Positions 8,910 through 17,414 of a stretch of DNA of 35,975 nt are shown piece by piece; position 1 is the stretch's first letter; each line of letters starts with the position of its first letter. Both the position numbers and the translations under genes were made by a program. Origin of the DNA: Plectonema cf. radiosum LEGE 06105. GTDB lineage: Bacteria; Cyanobacteriota; Cyanobacteriia; Cyanobacteriales; Nostocaceae. The stretch lies in NCBI RefSeq assembly GCF_015207665.1, contig NZ_JADEWL010000067.1, positions 1-35,975 on the forward strand, in the 5' to 3' direction. The notes beneath the pieces were generated by a model. It did no database searches. It had not been told where the DNA came from and saw only the letters and a program-made list of their open reading frames with translations.

Positions 8910-10142
8910 ATGAACTTGAGAAATTTAAAGGAGCAATTTGATTTACCTTTCCAATTTTGGATTGTTACCCTAGTTGCCTTCATCAATTCGGTTAGCTTCA
9001 CGATAGTTATTCCGTTACTGTATCCTTATGCGAAACAGTTTGGACTAAATGATTTTCAAGCGAGTTTACTAACTACAGCTTATGCTTTACCTCAATTTAT
9101 CGCTACACCTATTTTAGGAAGACTTTCAGACCGTTTGGGAAGAAAACCTTTATTGGTGGTAAGTTTGCTGGGAACAGTTTTAGCTAGTGCGATCGCCGCA
9201 GTAACTCCTGTCGCTTGGATATTATATGTTGCGCGTATGGTTGATGGTTTGACTGGTGGAAATACTTCTATTGCCATGGCTGTAGTCAGCGATATTACCA
9301 GTGTAGAGCAACGTGCTAAGGCATTTGGTATTTTTGGGGCGGTGTTCCGTTTGGGTTTTGTTGCAGGGCCTGCATTAAGCTTTGTAGCGCAGCAGTTACC
9401 GACATTTGCGGGTGTTTCTTCCTTGGGAATGAGTTTCCTTGTCGGTGCGGTTATTGCTTTATTTGCGACGGTTTTAACTATTTTTTTCTTACCGGAAACC
9501 TTACCGACTTCACAAATGCAACAGTTTCATTTGAGTTGGAGTGATTTCGGGTTTCTCAAAATTTTAAAGTCCGCAGTTCATCCGAAACTGGGTAAACTGT
9601 TTATTCTGACTTTTTTAAGCGGTTCCACTTTTACAATTTTTACTTTTGCATTTCAGCCGTTTATGTTAGAAGTCCTCAATCAAGATGCAAAAACATTAGC
9701 AATTGTATTTGCTATTGTGGGGATAGTCGGATTCATTTCTCAAGTATTTGCAGTCGATCCACTCAGAAAAAAATTCAATTTAATTGATATTCTATTTTTG
9801 TCATTATTAGCCCGTGGAGTAACTTTTTTATTAATTCCAACTTTCCCTTACCTCACCGCATTTTTGATTATTATTACAATTTTTGGTTTTGTTAATTCCT
9901 TCCCGATGCCGTTGATCGATTCAATTTTATCTTTGAATAGTACACAACGGGAACAAGGTGAAGTTTTAGGAATTAATGCATCTTATTTAAGTATTTCTAA
10001 TGCAATTGGACCACCAATTTCCGGTTTATTAGTCAGTTTTGGTTACAAATTCCCCTTCTGGATTACAGGTGTGCTGACAATTTTTACAGGTTATTTTGCT
10101 TTCACACTCAAATCTAACTTTAAATCTGAAAGGAAAAATTAA
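8910..10142 (+). CDS. MFS transporter, drug:H+ antiporter-1 (TetA-like)
   Basis: 410-residue integral membrane protein with about 12 predicted TM helices. MFS motif A lies between TM2 and TM3 (GRLSDRLGRKPLL), and TM4-TM5 carry the R-x2-D-G-x2-G-G region (ARMVDGLTGGN) of the DHA1/TetA group. It is likely an inner-membrane proton-coupled exporter. The substrate cannot be predicted. The leader is AT-rich. Its 3' end faces the DUF2470 gene across a long inverted repeat that probably acts as a shared terminator. Confidence 0.9.
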   Translation: MNLRNLKEQFDLPFQFWIVTLVAFINSVSFTIVIPLLYPYAKQFGLNDFQASLLTTAYALPQFIATPILGRLSDRLGRKPLLVVSLLGTVLASAIAAVTPVAWILYVARMVDGLTGGNTSIAMAVVSDITSVEQRAKAFGIFGAVFRLGFVAGPALSFVAQQLPTFAGVSSLGMSFLVGAVIALFATVLTIFFLPETLPTSQMQQFHLSWSDFGFLKILKSAVHPKLGKLFILTFLSGSTFTIFTFAFQPFMLEVLNQDAKTLAIVFAIVGIVGFISQVFAVDPLRKKFNLIDILFLSLLARGVTFLLIPTFPYLTAFLIIITIFGFVNSFPMPLIDSILSLNSTQREQGEVLGINASYLSISNAIGPPISGLLVSFGYKFPFWITGVLTIFTGYFAFTLKSNFKSERKN

Positions 10143-10163
10143 ACTAAGATGAGTTCTACTTAG

Positions 10164-10223
10164 AAGTCGGGTTTTTAGGTTAAATCTCTGTGAGAAAAGA
10201 CAATGATCATAAAAACCCGACTT
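10164..10223. terminator. Bidirectional terminator-like inverted repeat AAGTCGGGTTTTTA
   Basis: Perfect 14-bp arms (10164-10177 and 10210-10223) around a 32-nt loop, with T-runs on both flanks. It sits between the convergent ends of the MFS and DUF2470 genes. The same AGAAGTCGGGTT core occurs at 24061 and at 35332, the latter again between convergent genes. Confidence 0.65.
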
Positions 10224-10248
10224 TTTAGACCACGGAGTTTGTTAACAG

Positions 10249-10524
10249 TTATTTTCTCACCTGTTTTAACATCGCAATCAATGTATGATGAGCATCTTCG
10301 GCATTTTCTAAAGTATGGTCAAATGGAATGCGGACAGGTACAGCTTCCCCGTTTACCTCTGCTTGTAGATTCATCCCTTCAGCATCAATAGAAAGCATCT
10401 GTGCTGCTGCGACATCTTCTAAATCTCCATAAGCTTTAGCATAAAGTGCAACCGCTTCTGCATGGTCTTCATTCATGTGCTTGCAAATGCGATCGCTAAT
10501 TTGAGCAGAAAATTCCTCTGACAT
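10249..10524 (-). CDS. DUF2470 domain protein
   Basis: 91-residue protein consisting almost only of a DUF2470 domain (HMNEDHAEAV..YAKAYGD; DAEGMNLQ; PFDHTLENAEDAHHTLIAML). This domain is known from the C-termini of HugZ-like heme oxygenases and of the glutamyl-tRNA reductase-binding protein, where it is linked to heme/tetrapyrrole metabolism. A stand-alone copy may bind a tetrapyrrole or a partner protein, which is inference. I chose the ATG at 10524, preceded by GGGAG; the frame could also start at a TTG five codons upstream. Confidence 0.85.
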   Translation of the reverse strand: MSEEFSAQISDRICKHMNEDHAEAVALYAKAYGDLEDVAAAQMLSIDAEGMNLQAEVNGEAVPVRIPFDHTLENAEDAHHTLIAMLKQVRK

Positions 10525-10844
10525 TCTCGAAGCTCCCAAAATAAAATTTATCTTACTTTATCTTTTTGAATTTTAAAGCTTAATTGAGTTATCCCCCAAT
10601 ACGGTTCAAAAAATCAGGTAAAAATATTTAGAGATAAAGTAATTATACTGATGCCCTGATGCCGAAGTTTAGCAAAAAATCGGCTCTTGACATTGAATTA
10701 ATCAGCTTTGTAACATTCCTACCTTTATCTAGAGAATTACTTTAATTAAACTTGTGACTGGGAAATTTTTGACATTTTCTTTCTGATTGATAGTAGTTTC
10801 TACAGAATCAGATATATAAAACAAATTTATTTAAGTTCATACCC
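10525..10844. other. Divergent intergenic region, DUF2470 / phosphatase
   Basis: 320 bp with no gene. CAATACGGTTCA at 10597-10608 matches the first 12 bases of the inverted ends of the MITE at 30401-30565, perhaps a relic or chance. TTGACA boxes occur at 10686 and 10769 without a good -10 at the right distance. Confidence 0.4.
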
Positions 10845-11612
10845 ATGAGTGCAACTAGCCACCGTCGTATAGTTATTGGGGATGTACATGGTCACTATCA
10901 AGGCTTGATGCAATTGTTAGATAGTATTGCCCCAACAGCAGAAGACCAAGTTTATTTTCTCGGTGATTTGATAGATAGAGGTCCCCAGAGTTCCCAAGTA
11001 GTGGATTTTGTCAAAGATAATTCCTACCCCTGCTTGTTGGGAAATCACGAGCATATGCTGGTGAAAATTCTTACAGATAAAAATGCCTCCACCACAAGGG
11101 TACAAGGATGGCTTTACGGTGGGGGACAAGCAACCCTGGCAAGTTATGAAAGCGGTAAAATATCTCAAGAACACCTTGAATGGTTCCAGAATCTACCTTT
11201 ATATCTCGATTTAGGAGATATTTTCTTAGTTCATGCAGGAATTGACCCTTCAAAAACCATAGAAGAACAAAGCGCAGAAGAATTTTGTTGGATTAGAGAT
11301 AAATTTCACAGCATTCAAAAGCCTTATTTTTTAGATAAAGTGATTATCGTCGGTCACACTATCACTTTTACCTTTCCTGGAATTGCACCGGGTAAAATTG
11401 CCCGAGGTGCGGGTTGGCTCGATTTAGATACAGGTGCTTATCATCCCCGTAGCGGTTGGTTGAGTGCATTCGATATTACAAATCGTTTGATACATCAAGT
11501 CAACATTTTTAAAAAGAGCCTCCGTACCTTGTCTTTAGAAGAAGCATCGGCAAAAGTCAATTTGTCTTCACCTAAAGTTGATCGCGATCGCAATCATAAA
11601 TTATGGGTTTAA
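10845..11612 (+). CDS. PPP-family metallophosphatase (Ser/Thr phosphatase or ApaH-like)
   Basis: 255-residue calcineurin-like phosphoesterase of the PPP group. Metal-binding blocks are in order: GDVHGHY (D13, H15), GDLIDRGP (D41, D44, R45), GNHE (N67, H68), and a later conserved His in IVGHTIT. Bacterial relatives are either protein phosphatases (PrpA/PphA-like) or Ap4A hydrolases; the motifs fit both, so the substrate is open. Cytoplasmic, no extra domains. It stands alone, and its stop codon adjoins an AAAGGTT repeat array. Confidence 0.88.
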   Translation: MSATSHRRIVIGDVHGHYQGLMQLLDSIAPTAEDQVYFLGDLIDRGPQSSQVVDFVKDNSYPCLLGNHEHMLVKILTDKNASTTRVQGWLYGGGQATLASYESGKISQEHLEWFQNLPLYLDLGDIFLVHAGIDPSKTIEEQSAEEFCWIRDKFHSIQKPYFLDKVIIVGHTITFTFPGIAPGKIARGAGWLDLDTGAYHPRSGWLSAFDITNRLIHQVNIFKKSLRTLSLEEASAKVNLSSPKVDRDRNHKLWV

Positions 11613-11715
11613 AGGTTAAAGGTCAAAGGTTAGAGGTTATAGATTGGTAATAAACAGCTGTCAACTAACTCCTAACTCCTAACTCCTAACTCCTAACTCC
11701 TAATCCCTAACTCCT
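11611..11715. repeat. STRR: AAAGGTT heptads then AACTCCT heptads
   Basis: Four AAAGGTY/AGAGGTT units (11611-11638) follow the phosphatase stop codon. Seven AACTCCT-type units (11667-11715) reach the M48 protease stop codon on the other strand. The convergent junction is almost all repeat, with no conventional hairpin terminator. Confidence 0.9.
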
Positions 11716-12571
11716 ACAACAATGGTCGAATATTTTGTCGGTATGCAGTTGCATTTAAGCCATCGTTTCCTTTATTCGATTGAGCATTAACCCAATTCTG
11801 AAGATATTGTACTCGATTACCCGGTGAAGGATGGGTACTTAAAAACGTTGGAACAGAACCTCTGCCTTTACTTTCCAACTTCCTCATAAAGGAAACCATC
11901 GCTTGAGGTGCATAACCCGCATCTGTGAGCAGTCTTAATCCAATTTGATCTGCTTCTTTCTCCGCTCCACGACTGTTGGGACGACGATAACCTAGTTCTA
12001 CACCAAGCTGAACTAATTTGCTGTTTTCCACACCTGCTGCTGTAGCTAAACCTCTGGCGATCGCAGTTTTCTTCATCTGCTCTATTACGTGTTCACCTTC
12101 AATATGACCTATTTCATGGGCAATTACACTTGCTAATTCTGCTTCATTATCGGCAGCTTTAATTAGACCAGTATTGATATAGACATATCCACCAGTAGTA
12201 GCAAAAGCATTTATACTGTCATCTCTGACAACTTGAAAGGTATAAGGAATATTCTTACGAGTATTCTGCGCTTCTAAGCGTTTACCAATTCTTGTGATGT
12301 AATTATTGATTTGAGAATTGCTGTTAAGTCTGACATCGCTTCTGAGCAATTGCTGATTTATTTGTCTACCAAGCTGAACTTCTTGGCGTTCTGATATATT
12401 AGAAAGTTGAATTATTTGGGCACCTTGGAAGATTATGTCCCATATAGAAACACCCCGCGCTATTGTAGGTGTAACTAAGCACAAGGTTATAGCTGTAAGC
12501 AAGGAAATTAACGGATAAAAGAATCGTTTTTGTAAAAAACGAAAGTTTAAATAAAAGTTTTTATTTTCCAT
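11714..12571 (-). CDS. Secreted M48-family zinc metalloprotease
   Basis: 285-residue peptidase with the zinc motif HEIGH (152-156) and the downstream ligand in E204-KEAD. The C-terminal STHPSPGNRV block resembles BepA/LoiP-type periplasmic M48 proteases that handle envelope proteins. A basic N-terminus and a hydrophobic stretch near 17-36, ending in TIARG, form a signal peptide or anchor. There is no lipobox Cys. I start at the ATG at 12571; the frame is open to a GTG at 12640, which would put 23 residues before the signal sequence. The TAG stop overlaps an AACTCCT repeat. No C-terminal TPR region like BepA's is present, so this is the short, protease-only form. Confidence 0.9.
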   Translation of the reverse strand: MENKNFYLNFRFLQKRFFYPLISLLTAITLCLVTPTIARGVSIWDIIFQGAQIIQLSNISERQEVQLGRQINQQLLRSDVRLNSNSQINNYITRIGKRLEAQNTRKNIPYTFQVVRDDSINAFATTGGYVYINTGLIKAADNEAELASVIAHEIGHIEGEHVIEQMKKTAIARGLATAAGVENSKLVQLGVELGYRRPNSRGAEKEADQIGLRLLTDAGYAPQAMVSFMRKLESKGRGSVPTFLSTHPSPGNRVQYLQNWVNAQSNKGNDGLNATAYRQNIRPLL

Positions 12572-12869
12572 GATCAAATTCAAGGAGGTTTGTAGAAGAA
12601 CACAAATTATAAGACGAATAATAGCTTTATTAAGTTGCACATCTTACTTGTCTTGTAGTAGCACAATCGGTTATCTAGTCTGCTTGACTTAAGGGTAGCT
12701 TTGCTGTTAAACATGGCAACAAATCGTAAATTATTTGATAAAAGCGATGGAGAGTCTTCTTGGTTTAAACTGCTTGATATCTCCAGAGCAAATACCTGGT
12801 TCTTCTACCATTAGTACTAAAGTTTGCGAATATCAATCCTCTATTCTCTGTAAATAGGAAAAATTAATT

Positions 12870-13406
12870 ATGGCTATATTAGATTCTAAAGGTCGGTTAT
12901 TTGGCAAGTTCAATATTTTAGATATCGGTGCTTTACTCGTAATTTTACTAGTGATAGCGGGTATATTTTTGTTTCCAGGTACCACTGGTTCAGTAGCTCA
13001 AGTAGGTACCACAACAAAACCTGTGGAAGTTGATTTGATTGTTATGGGATTAAAAGTACGCGATATCGAGAGATTATCCAGCAAAGGATTTAAAGAAGGC
13101 GGTGAAACAAACGTTATCATCCGCAATCAACCCTACGGTAAAATTCCCATTAAATCCATTGAAGTATTGCCCAAACAAATCCTCGTTACACAACCCGATG
13201 GTAGCGTTAAATTAATTCCGGAACCTAGGGAAAATATTTTTAGTACAGATATGCTTTTAACTTTAGCAGGTAAAGCAACAATCACTGACGGCGGACCTGT
13301 TTTAGGTAATAGTAAAGTAAAAATTGGGATGCCATTTGAATTGGAAGGGTTTAATTACAACTTCAATGCGAGTGTAATCGATGTCAGAATTGAAGATCAA
13401 AAATAA
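12870..13406 (+). CDS. DUF4330 domain protein, single-pass membrane anchor
   Basis: 178 residues with one N-terminal TM helix (about 17-36, ILDIGALLVILLVIAGIFLF) and a soluble, beta-rich domain presumably on the outer side. It matches the DUF4330 family found in cyanobacteria and some Firmicutes (start ILDSKGRLFGKFNILD, later IVMGLKVRD). Function is not known. Isolated on the plus strand, followed by a long non-coding stretch. Confidence 0.8.
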   Translation: MAILDSKGRLFGKFNILDIGALLVILLVIAGIFLFPGTTGSVAQVGTTTKPVEVDLIVMGLKVRDIERLSSKGFKEGGETNVIIRNQPYGKIPIKSIEVLPKQILVTQPDGSVKLIPEPRENIFSTDMLLTLAGKATITDGGPVLGNSKVKIGMPFELEGFNYNFNASVIDVRIEDQK

Positions 13407-13512
13407 ATTTAAGTGATGGAAGTTAAGGATAGTCAATAAGATGTGTTAAGCAGTTAAGCTAAGCTAAAAAGCGTTTAATTTGTATATTCAAATTTTATTA
13501 AAATCTTGTAGT

Positions 13513-13529
13513 GCGGGCTGTTAGCCCGC
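13513..13529. repeat. GCGGGCT-gtt-AGCCCGC hairpin
   Basis: Perfect 7-bp stem with a 3-nt loop in the TAGTGCGGGC...GCCCGCTA context. It resembles the GC-rich dispersed hairpins of Nostoc-like genomes (recollection) and has no T-run. Confidence 0.6.
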
Positions 13530-13593
13530 TAGAAAAATATAAATTAAATGTGCGACAGCTTAATACCATTTCCATTGAAAGATGTTTATTATT

Positions 13594-13618
13594 AGCCCAC
13601 AAAAGTGGGCTTTGTTTA
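13594..13618 (+). terminator. Terminator-like hairpin AGCCCAC-aaaa-GTGGGCT
   Basis: 7-bp GC-rich stem, 4-nt loop, followed by TTGTTTATT. It lies 190 bp after the DUF4330 stop, so it may end that transcript. Confidence 0.45.
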
Positions 13619-14168
13619 TTTAGTCTCAGACTTACAGTTTGAGGGTTATTATTTGGGATTTTGTTAATCTAAAATACATTGTTTTTCACTACACAATGCA
13701 ATCTAATTTATATTCAATTAAATTAATTGTTTTTATCAGTACAAAGTTTAATTATTATAGCTAAATTTAACTGCACTGTAACCAAAAACTGTTGTTATTT
13801 AATATTTTGATATGTTAACTTATAAGTGTGAACAAGTCATTAAAAGGTCGCATTTACGACAAAATAAAAAGGGTGCGAATAGAAGAAGGCATAAATGAAT
13901 CGAGAAGTTTAATGGTATATCTTACTAGTTATTAATCCTTGTATCCTTAAATAGCACAGAATAATCATAGAGTTTGGATACGGAAAAGTCAATACAATTA
14001 TTATTCCTCACATTCTTCAAATTAATTCCAAAAATTAATTCCAATCTGTATTTTCAGGTCAAGGTTATAGAAACCTCGAAGTTGTGAGTAAATATTGTAT
14101 CTACGACCGCTGCGAGATAATCGAATGCGAGCTAATTGACGCTTACACTTATCTACGAGATTTTCTCA

Positions 14169-14588
14169 ATGCTGCCATTTGAATTTGTAGTAATTGGTAA
14201 ACCAGTTTCTCACCAAGCAAAAGAACGCAAGCGCGTTAATGATTGGAAGAAATTAGTTCGTGAAACTGCTGAATCTTATTGGAATCAAAAAACTCCTTTA
14301 GGAGATTATGTCCAAGTAATTATTACGCATTATTATGATGCAGATCCCTGCGACGAATCAGCCGTTCCAGACAGCGACAATATAGTAAAGCCTGTCAGGG
14401 ATGCTTTAAATGGTTTGATTTATGTTGATGATTATCAGATTACTGATTTCATCAGTCGTCGTCGCAACCTCAACGGTTCTTTTAGAATCAAAGGTATTTC
14501 TCCAGCTTTAGCAGAAGGGTTTTCTAACGGTGAAGAATTTCTACATATTAAAGTAGAATCTGCACCAGACCCTGGAGATTTATCTTAA
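14169..14588 (+). CDS. RusA-family Holliday-junction resolvase
   Basis: 139-residue homologue of RusA, an endonuclease that cuts four-way DNA junctions. The signature is clear: PDSDNIVKPVRDALNG (D68, D70, K74, D78) followed by YVDDYQI (D87, D88), corresponding to the catalytic Asp cluster of E. coli RusA. RusA is often prophage-borne, but nothing else phage-like surrounds it and composition matches its neighbours, so it may be a resident gene. I chose the ATG at 14169; an upstream TTG at 14136 is in frame but adds residues outside the family start (PFEFVVIGKPVSHQ). Confidence 0.85.
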   Translation: MLPFEFVVIGKPVSHQAKERKRVNDWKKLVRETAESYWNQKTPLGDYVQVIITHYYDADPCDESAVPDSDNIVKPVRDALNGLIYVDDYQITDFISRRRNLNGSFRIKGISPALAEGFSNGEEFLHIKVESAPDPGDLS

Positions 14589-14858
14589 TAAAGATAATCA
14601 GAGGGTCATCTACCTTGGATTTCATGTTAAATAAGTGTGAGAAAATTATCTTAAAATGCGCTGATTATTATTTATGAAAGGTGCATTTTTTAGTCTTTTT
14701 TTAAAAGAAAAACTATTATTAAAACTTCATGAATCTAGGGAACATTTTCATAAAAACTGCAATCAATTGCAATATATTTAACAGTACTATTTCGATAGGT
14801 TTGCTCTATAATAAGTAAAGCGATTGATACTTCACCGGAGCAACTCTGAGTAATAGAT

Positions 14859-15170
14859 ATGAGCTATCAGGACAATCAAAATCCATTAGAATATCGGCGA
14901 CTTCTAAAGCTTGCTAAAGAATATCGTGAGCAAGGTTATTCAGTTACCATCAATCCATCCCCGGAAAAGCTACCTAGGGTATTGGCTGATTGTTCGCTTG
15001 ATTTGATAGCTGTAAATGATCAAAAGGTTGTTGCTGCGAAAGTGAGAACCCGACAAAATCTCAGTTGTAACGGCTCTGAAGATTTACGCAGGATTAGTAG
15101 ATCGGTACAGCAGCTTCCCGGCTGGGAGTTTGAATTAGTAGTGACAAATTCGCGTACAAAAGCTAGCTAA
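14859..15170 (+). CDS. Small protein, possible degenerate PD-(D/E)XK nuclease fold
   Basis: 103 residues, not confidently recognised. The order helix (LEYRRLLKLAKEYREQGYSV), strand, DLIAVNDQKVVAAKVRTR, then a Leu-rich helix and the strand WEFELVVTN looks like a minimal restriction-endonuclease-like core. There the expected metal site would be D in LDLIA and E-x-K in the next strand. The second strand reads AAKVRTR, with Lys where Glu would be expected, so catalysis is unlikely. Cytoplasmic. It lies 270 bp after the rusA-like gene on the same strand; a shared DNA-repair link is speculative. Confidence 0.65.
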   Translation: MSYQDNQNPLEYRRLLKLAKEYREQGYSVTINPSPEKLPRVLADCSLDLIAVNDQKVVAAKVRTRQNLSCNGSEDLRRISRSVQQLPGWEFELVVTNSRTKAS

Positions 15171-15359
15171 ATTATTTTTAGTTTTGGTTATTTTTCAAAA
15201 ATTTGATTGGTAGCGTTTAGCTATATCCCTGCCTGAATGATAGTTTTATTTGTGCTTCTACTTCTTACTTATAATATTTTGGGGTTATTATAGGGAGCTT
15301 TCCCATGTCTATAATTTTATAAGTCATCAGTCAGGAAGGATATGGCTGATGACTTATTA

Positions 15360-16256
15360 CTATGTATCGAGCAAAGGTATAAACTTTTTAATTAAACCAA
15401 TTGTGACTCCAGGTAATTCCAATTGAGGTGTCAGTCCAACCGAATCTAATTGTTGAAAAATTTTAATGGCTTGGGGATTCATTTGGGCAAGACGATGACC
15501 GATTTCTGGCCCAGTAAATTGCGATTTTTGTCCCCAAATAATTGCTGTAGGAATTGTTAATTGTTGAATGTATTGCGATAAATCAAAGCACAAATCTCCA
15601 CGTACAAAAGACAAAGCCGCATATTCTGCATTTGGCTGTTTTGCAGACTCTAAATAAGCTTCTACAATTTCTTGATAAACTCGATCGGAACTACCAAATT
15701 GTCGTTGTTCCAAAAAGCTGCGAATACCACCGCTAGTAGCAACCCCCGTACTATAAATCAATTTATCCAGAATTGGTGTACTAACTAACTGTGCGAAAAA
15801 GCTACGGGAATAGTTTTCACCAAAATCAGAAAGTCCTGCTGGAGTAGTTAGAATCAAAGATTTGAATAATTCCGGATGAGCGATCGCAACGCGAATTGTA
15901 AATGCTGCGGTTAGAGAAGAAGCAATTACCTTAACCCCACCATTACAGGTTTGCTGTAAAAATTCCCCAATCGTAGTTAAGTAATCGTCAATTTGGTAAT
16001 TTCGTTCTGGATGTTCCGACTCACCCCAACCAATCAAATCTGGGGCAATAATGCGATATTCTGCTGCAAAGGCTGGATAAACTTTTGACCATTCATAAGC
16101 AGAAGATCCACCACCAAATCCGTGTAGGAATACCAAAGTTTCTTTGTCTGTACTCGTAGCCTTATCCTGCCAAGGAAACCCTGTATTGGTATAGTAAATC
16201 ATCCTACCTAATGATGTATTTACTGAGTCACGCTCAAATCCCAATGGCTGAAACAT
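15360..16256 (-). CDS. Alpha/beta-hydrolase fold protein, probably catalytically dead
   Basis: 298 residues with a typical alpha/beta-hydrolase layout: oxyanion-hole HGFGGGSSAYEW (45-56), APDLIGWGES (71-80), and nucleophile elbow A112-S-S114-L-T116 in place of GxSxG. The acid position after strand 6 reads WGQKSQF (Ser245 where Asp is usual). The His position reads VGLTPQLELP (Leu275 where the family has GHxPxxExP). Two of three catalytic residues seem lost while the fold motifs remain, so it may be a binding or scaffold protein. An unusual active-site arrangement cannot be excluded. No signal peptide. Stands alone. Confidence 0.85.
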   Translation of the reverse strand: MFQPLGFERDSVNTSLGRMIYYTNTGFPWQDKATSTDKETLVFLHGFGGGSSAYEWSKVYPAFAAEYRIIAPDLIGWGESEHPERNYQIDDYLTTIGEFLQQTCNGGVKVIASSLTAAFTIRVAIAHPELFKSLILTTPAGLSDFGENYSRSFFAQLVSTPILDKLIYSTGVATSGGIRSFLEQRQFGSSDRVYQEIVEAYLESAKQPNAEYAALSFVRGDLCFDLSQYIQQLTIPTAIIWGQKSQFTGPEIGHRLAQMNPQAIKIFQQLDSVGLTPQLELPGVTIGLIKKFIPLLDT

Positions 16257-16706
16257 AAGTATTTTTTTTAATTGTGTCGCGTTATGAGTGGCGTGGGTGA
16301 GAATTATTAACCCTTAATTTAATTATCAGCTAAATCTTCACATAATAACTTCTTACTTTAGAGAGATTAAGCAGATGTAAATTTACGGTGCTACTTGTAA
16401 AGATTTAGTGTTTATTTTCTGAGCAAATGAAATTTTTAAGCTTGTAAATACTATACTTTCGTCAATAATACTGGTATTTAATATAACTATTATTTAAGAT
16501 TAGCATTGAGAATTTTATGATAGTCTATCAGAAACATCACCGATAGAAATGAACGTCAACAAAACTTAGAACATTCCTTACTGATAGTGTAATTGTTCTT
16601 AAGGCTGCTTGTTGATTGAGTCGCTTGCAAGCTATTAAATCCAATGCAGTCCGGAAAGAAGCAATTATTCTCTGTATGATTAGTAATTTTGATTTTTATC
16701 TGAGCA
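16257..16706. other. Intergenic region, divergent, no feature seen
   Basis: 450 bp of AT-rich DNA between divergent genes. It must carry both promoters, but I see no repeat, strong hairpin or small gene. Confidence 0.5.
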
Positions 16707-17288
16707 ATGGTAAAACAGGCTTATATTCGACCGGGTGTACCAACGCTTGAGGAGCCTTTGTTTAAGTTTAACAACCTTAATGATTATTCTCAAAGTTATA
16801 CACCAACTTATTCAAATTTAAGATGTCCGCAGAATGATACAATAAATTCCTCTCTAGCTGATTGTGTTCTTTTAGAGCTAGATAATTTAAAGTGTTTTGA
16901 AGTGGTGGAACGTCAATATGAGAGTCGAGGCGTGATTTTTCATAATTGTATCGCCATCGAACCTTCAAATCCGGCATTCCCGCCCCATTCTGGTGTAGTA
17001 GTATTAATGGGTTCGCCCCATAGCGGATTGTTAGAAGCGACTTTTGTGCGTCCCGTCAACTTCGTTAGTGCTTTTGTTACCAGTTCCCAGCGATTGGTAT
17101 TATCCGCTTATGATCGCGATCGCCAACTGTTAAATCAAGCAGTATTACCCTCCGGTAATCTTGCTAACTCCGACTCAGGGATAGCCCCGAATGTTTTATT
17201 ATCCGTATCGGCTCAGAATATTCATTCTGTTAGCTTCCGGGCTTTTGATGGTCAATTTACCATTGACGATTTAGGTTTTCGTTATTAA
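16707..17288 (+). CDS. Conserved-looking protein of unknown function, beta-rich
   Basis: 193 residues, not recognised with confidence. No signal peptide, TM helix or PEP-CTERM tail. The C-terminal two-thirds has a beta-sandwich look: VIFHNCIAIEPSNPAFPPHSG, LMGSPHSGLLEATFVRPVNFVSAFVTSS, LVLSAYDRDRQ and a final FRAFDGQFTIDDLGF. It recalls carbohydrate- or lectin-like sandwich domains placed after SNP-type segments in cyanobacterial surface proteins, but here without export signals. 126 bp upstream of the next plus-strand gene. Codon use looks normal, so it is probably a real gene. Confidence 0.7.
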   Translation: MVKQAYIRPGVPTLEEPLFKFNNLNDYSQSYTPTYSNLRCPQNDTINSSLADCVLLELDNLKCFEVVERQYESRGVIFHNCIAIEPSNPAFPPHSGVVVLMGSPHSGLLEATFVRPVNFVSAFVTSSQRLVLSAYDRDRQLLNQAVLPSGNLANSDSGIAPNVLLSVSAQNIHSVSFRAFDGQFTIDDLGFRY

Positions 17289-17414
17289 CCTTGCCAATAG
17301 CAAATTTTACTGATAGATTTTCTGATAAATCTGGTAAATACTATTGTAGATTCTAGTTTTTTAATAGAAAACTATACCCAACAGTAAATCTTTAAATATT
17401 GGTAGGTAAGTAAC

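Larger units (their letters stand above)
13407..14168. other. Long non-coding stretch with two hairpins
   Basis: 762 bp. Contains GCGGGCT/AGCCCGC (13513-13529) and AGCCCAC/GTGGGCT (13594-13611), the rest being AT-rich. No open frame of believable composition was seen on either strand, and no tRNA-like cloverleaf. Confidence 0.5.

Noticed and set aside
10917-11253. Two minus-strand frames inside the phosphatase gene
   Set aside because: They are shadows of the well-supported PPP phosphatase with all metal motifs.
12588-12596. AAGGAGGT as a Shine-Dalgarno near the M48 start
   Set aside because: It is on the plus strand, while the gene is on the minus strand.
14169-15170. RusA-type gene as evidence of a prophage
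   Set aside because: No integrase, terminase, portal or other phage genes nearby; composition matches the neighbourhood.
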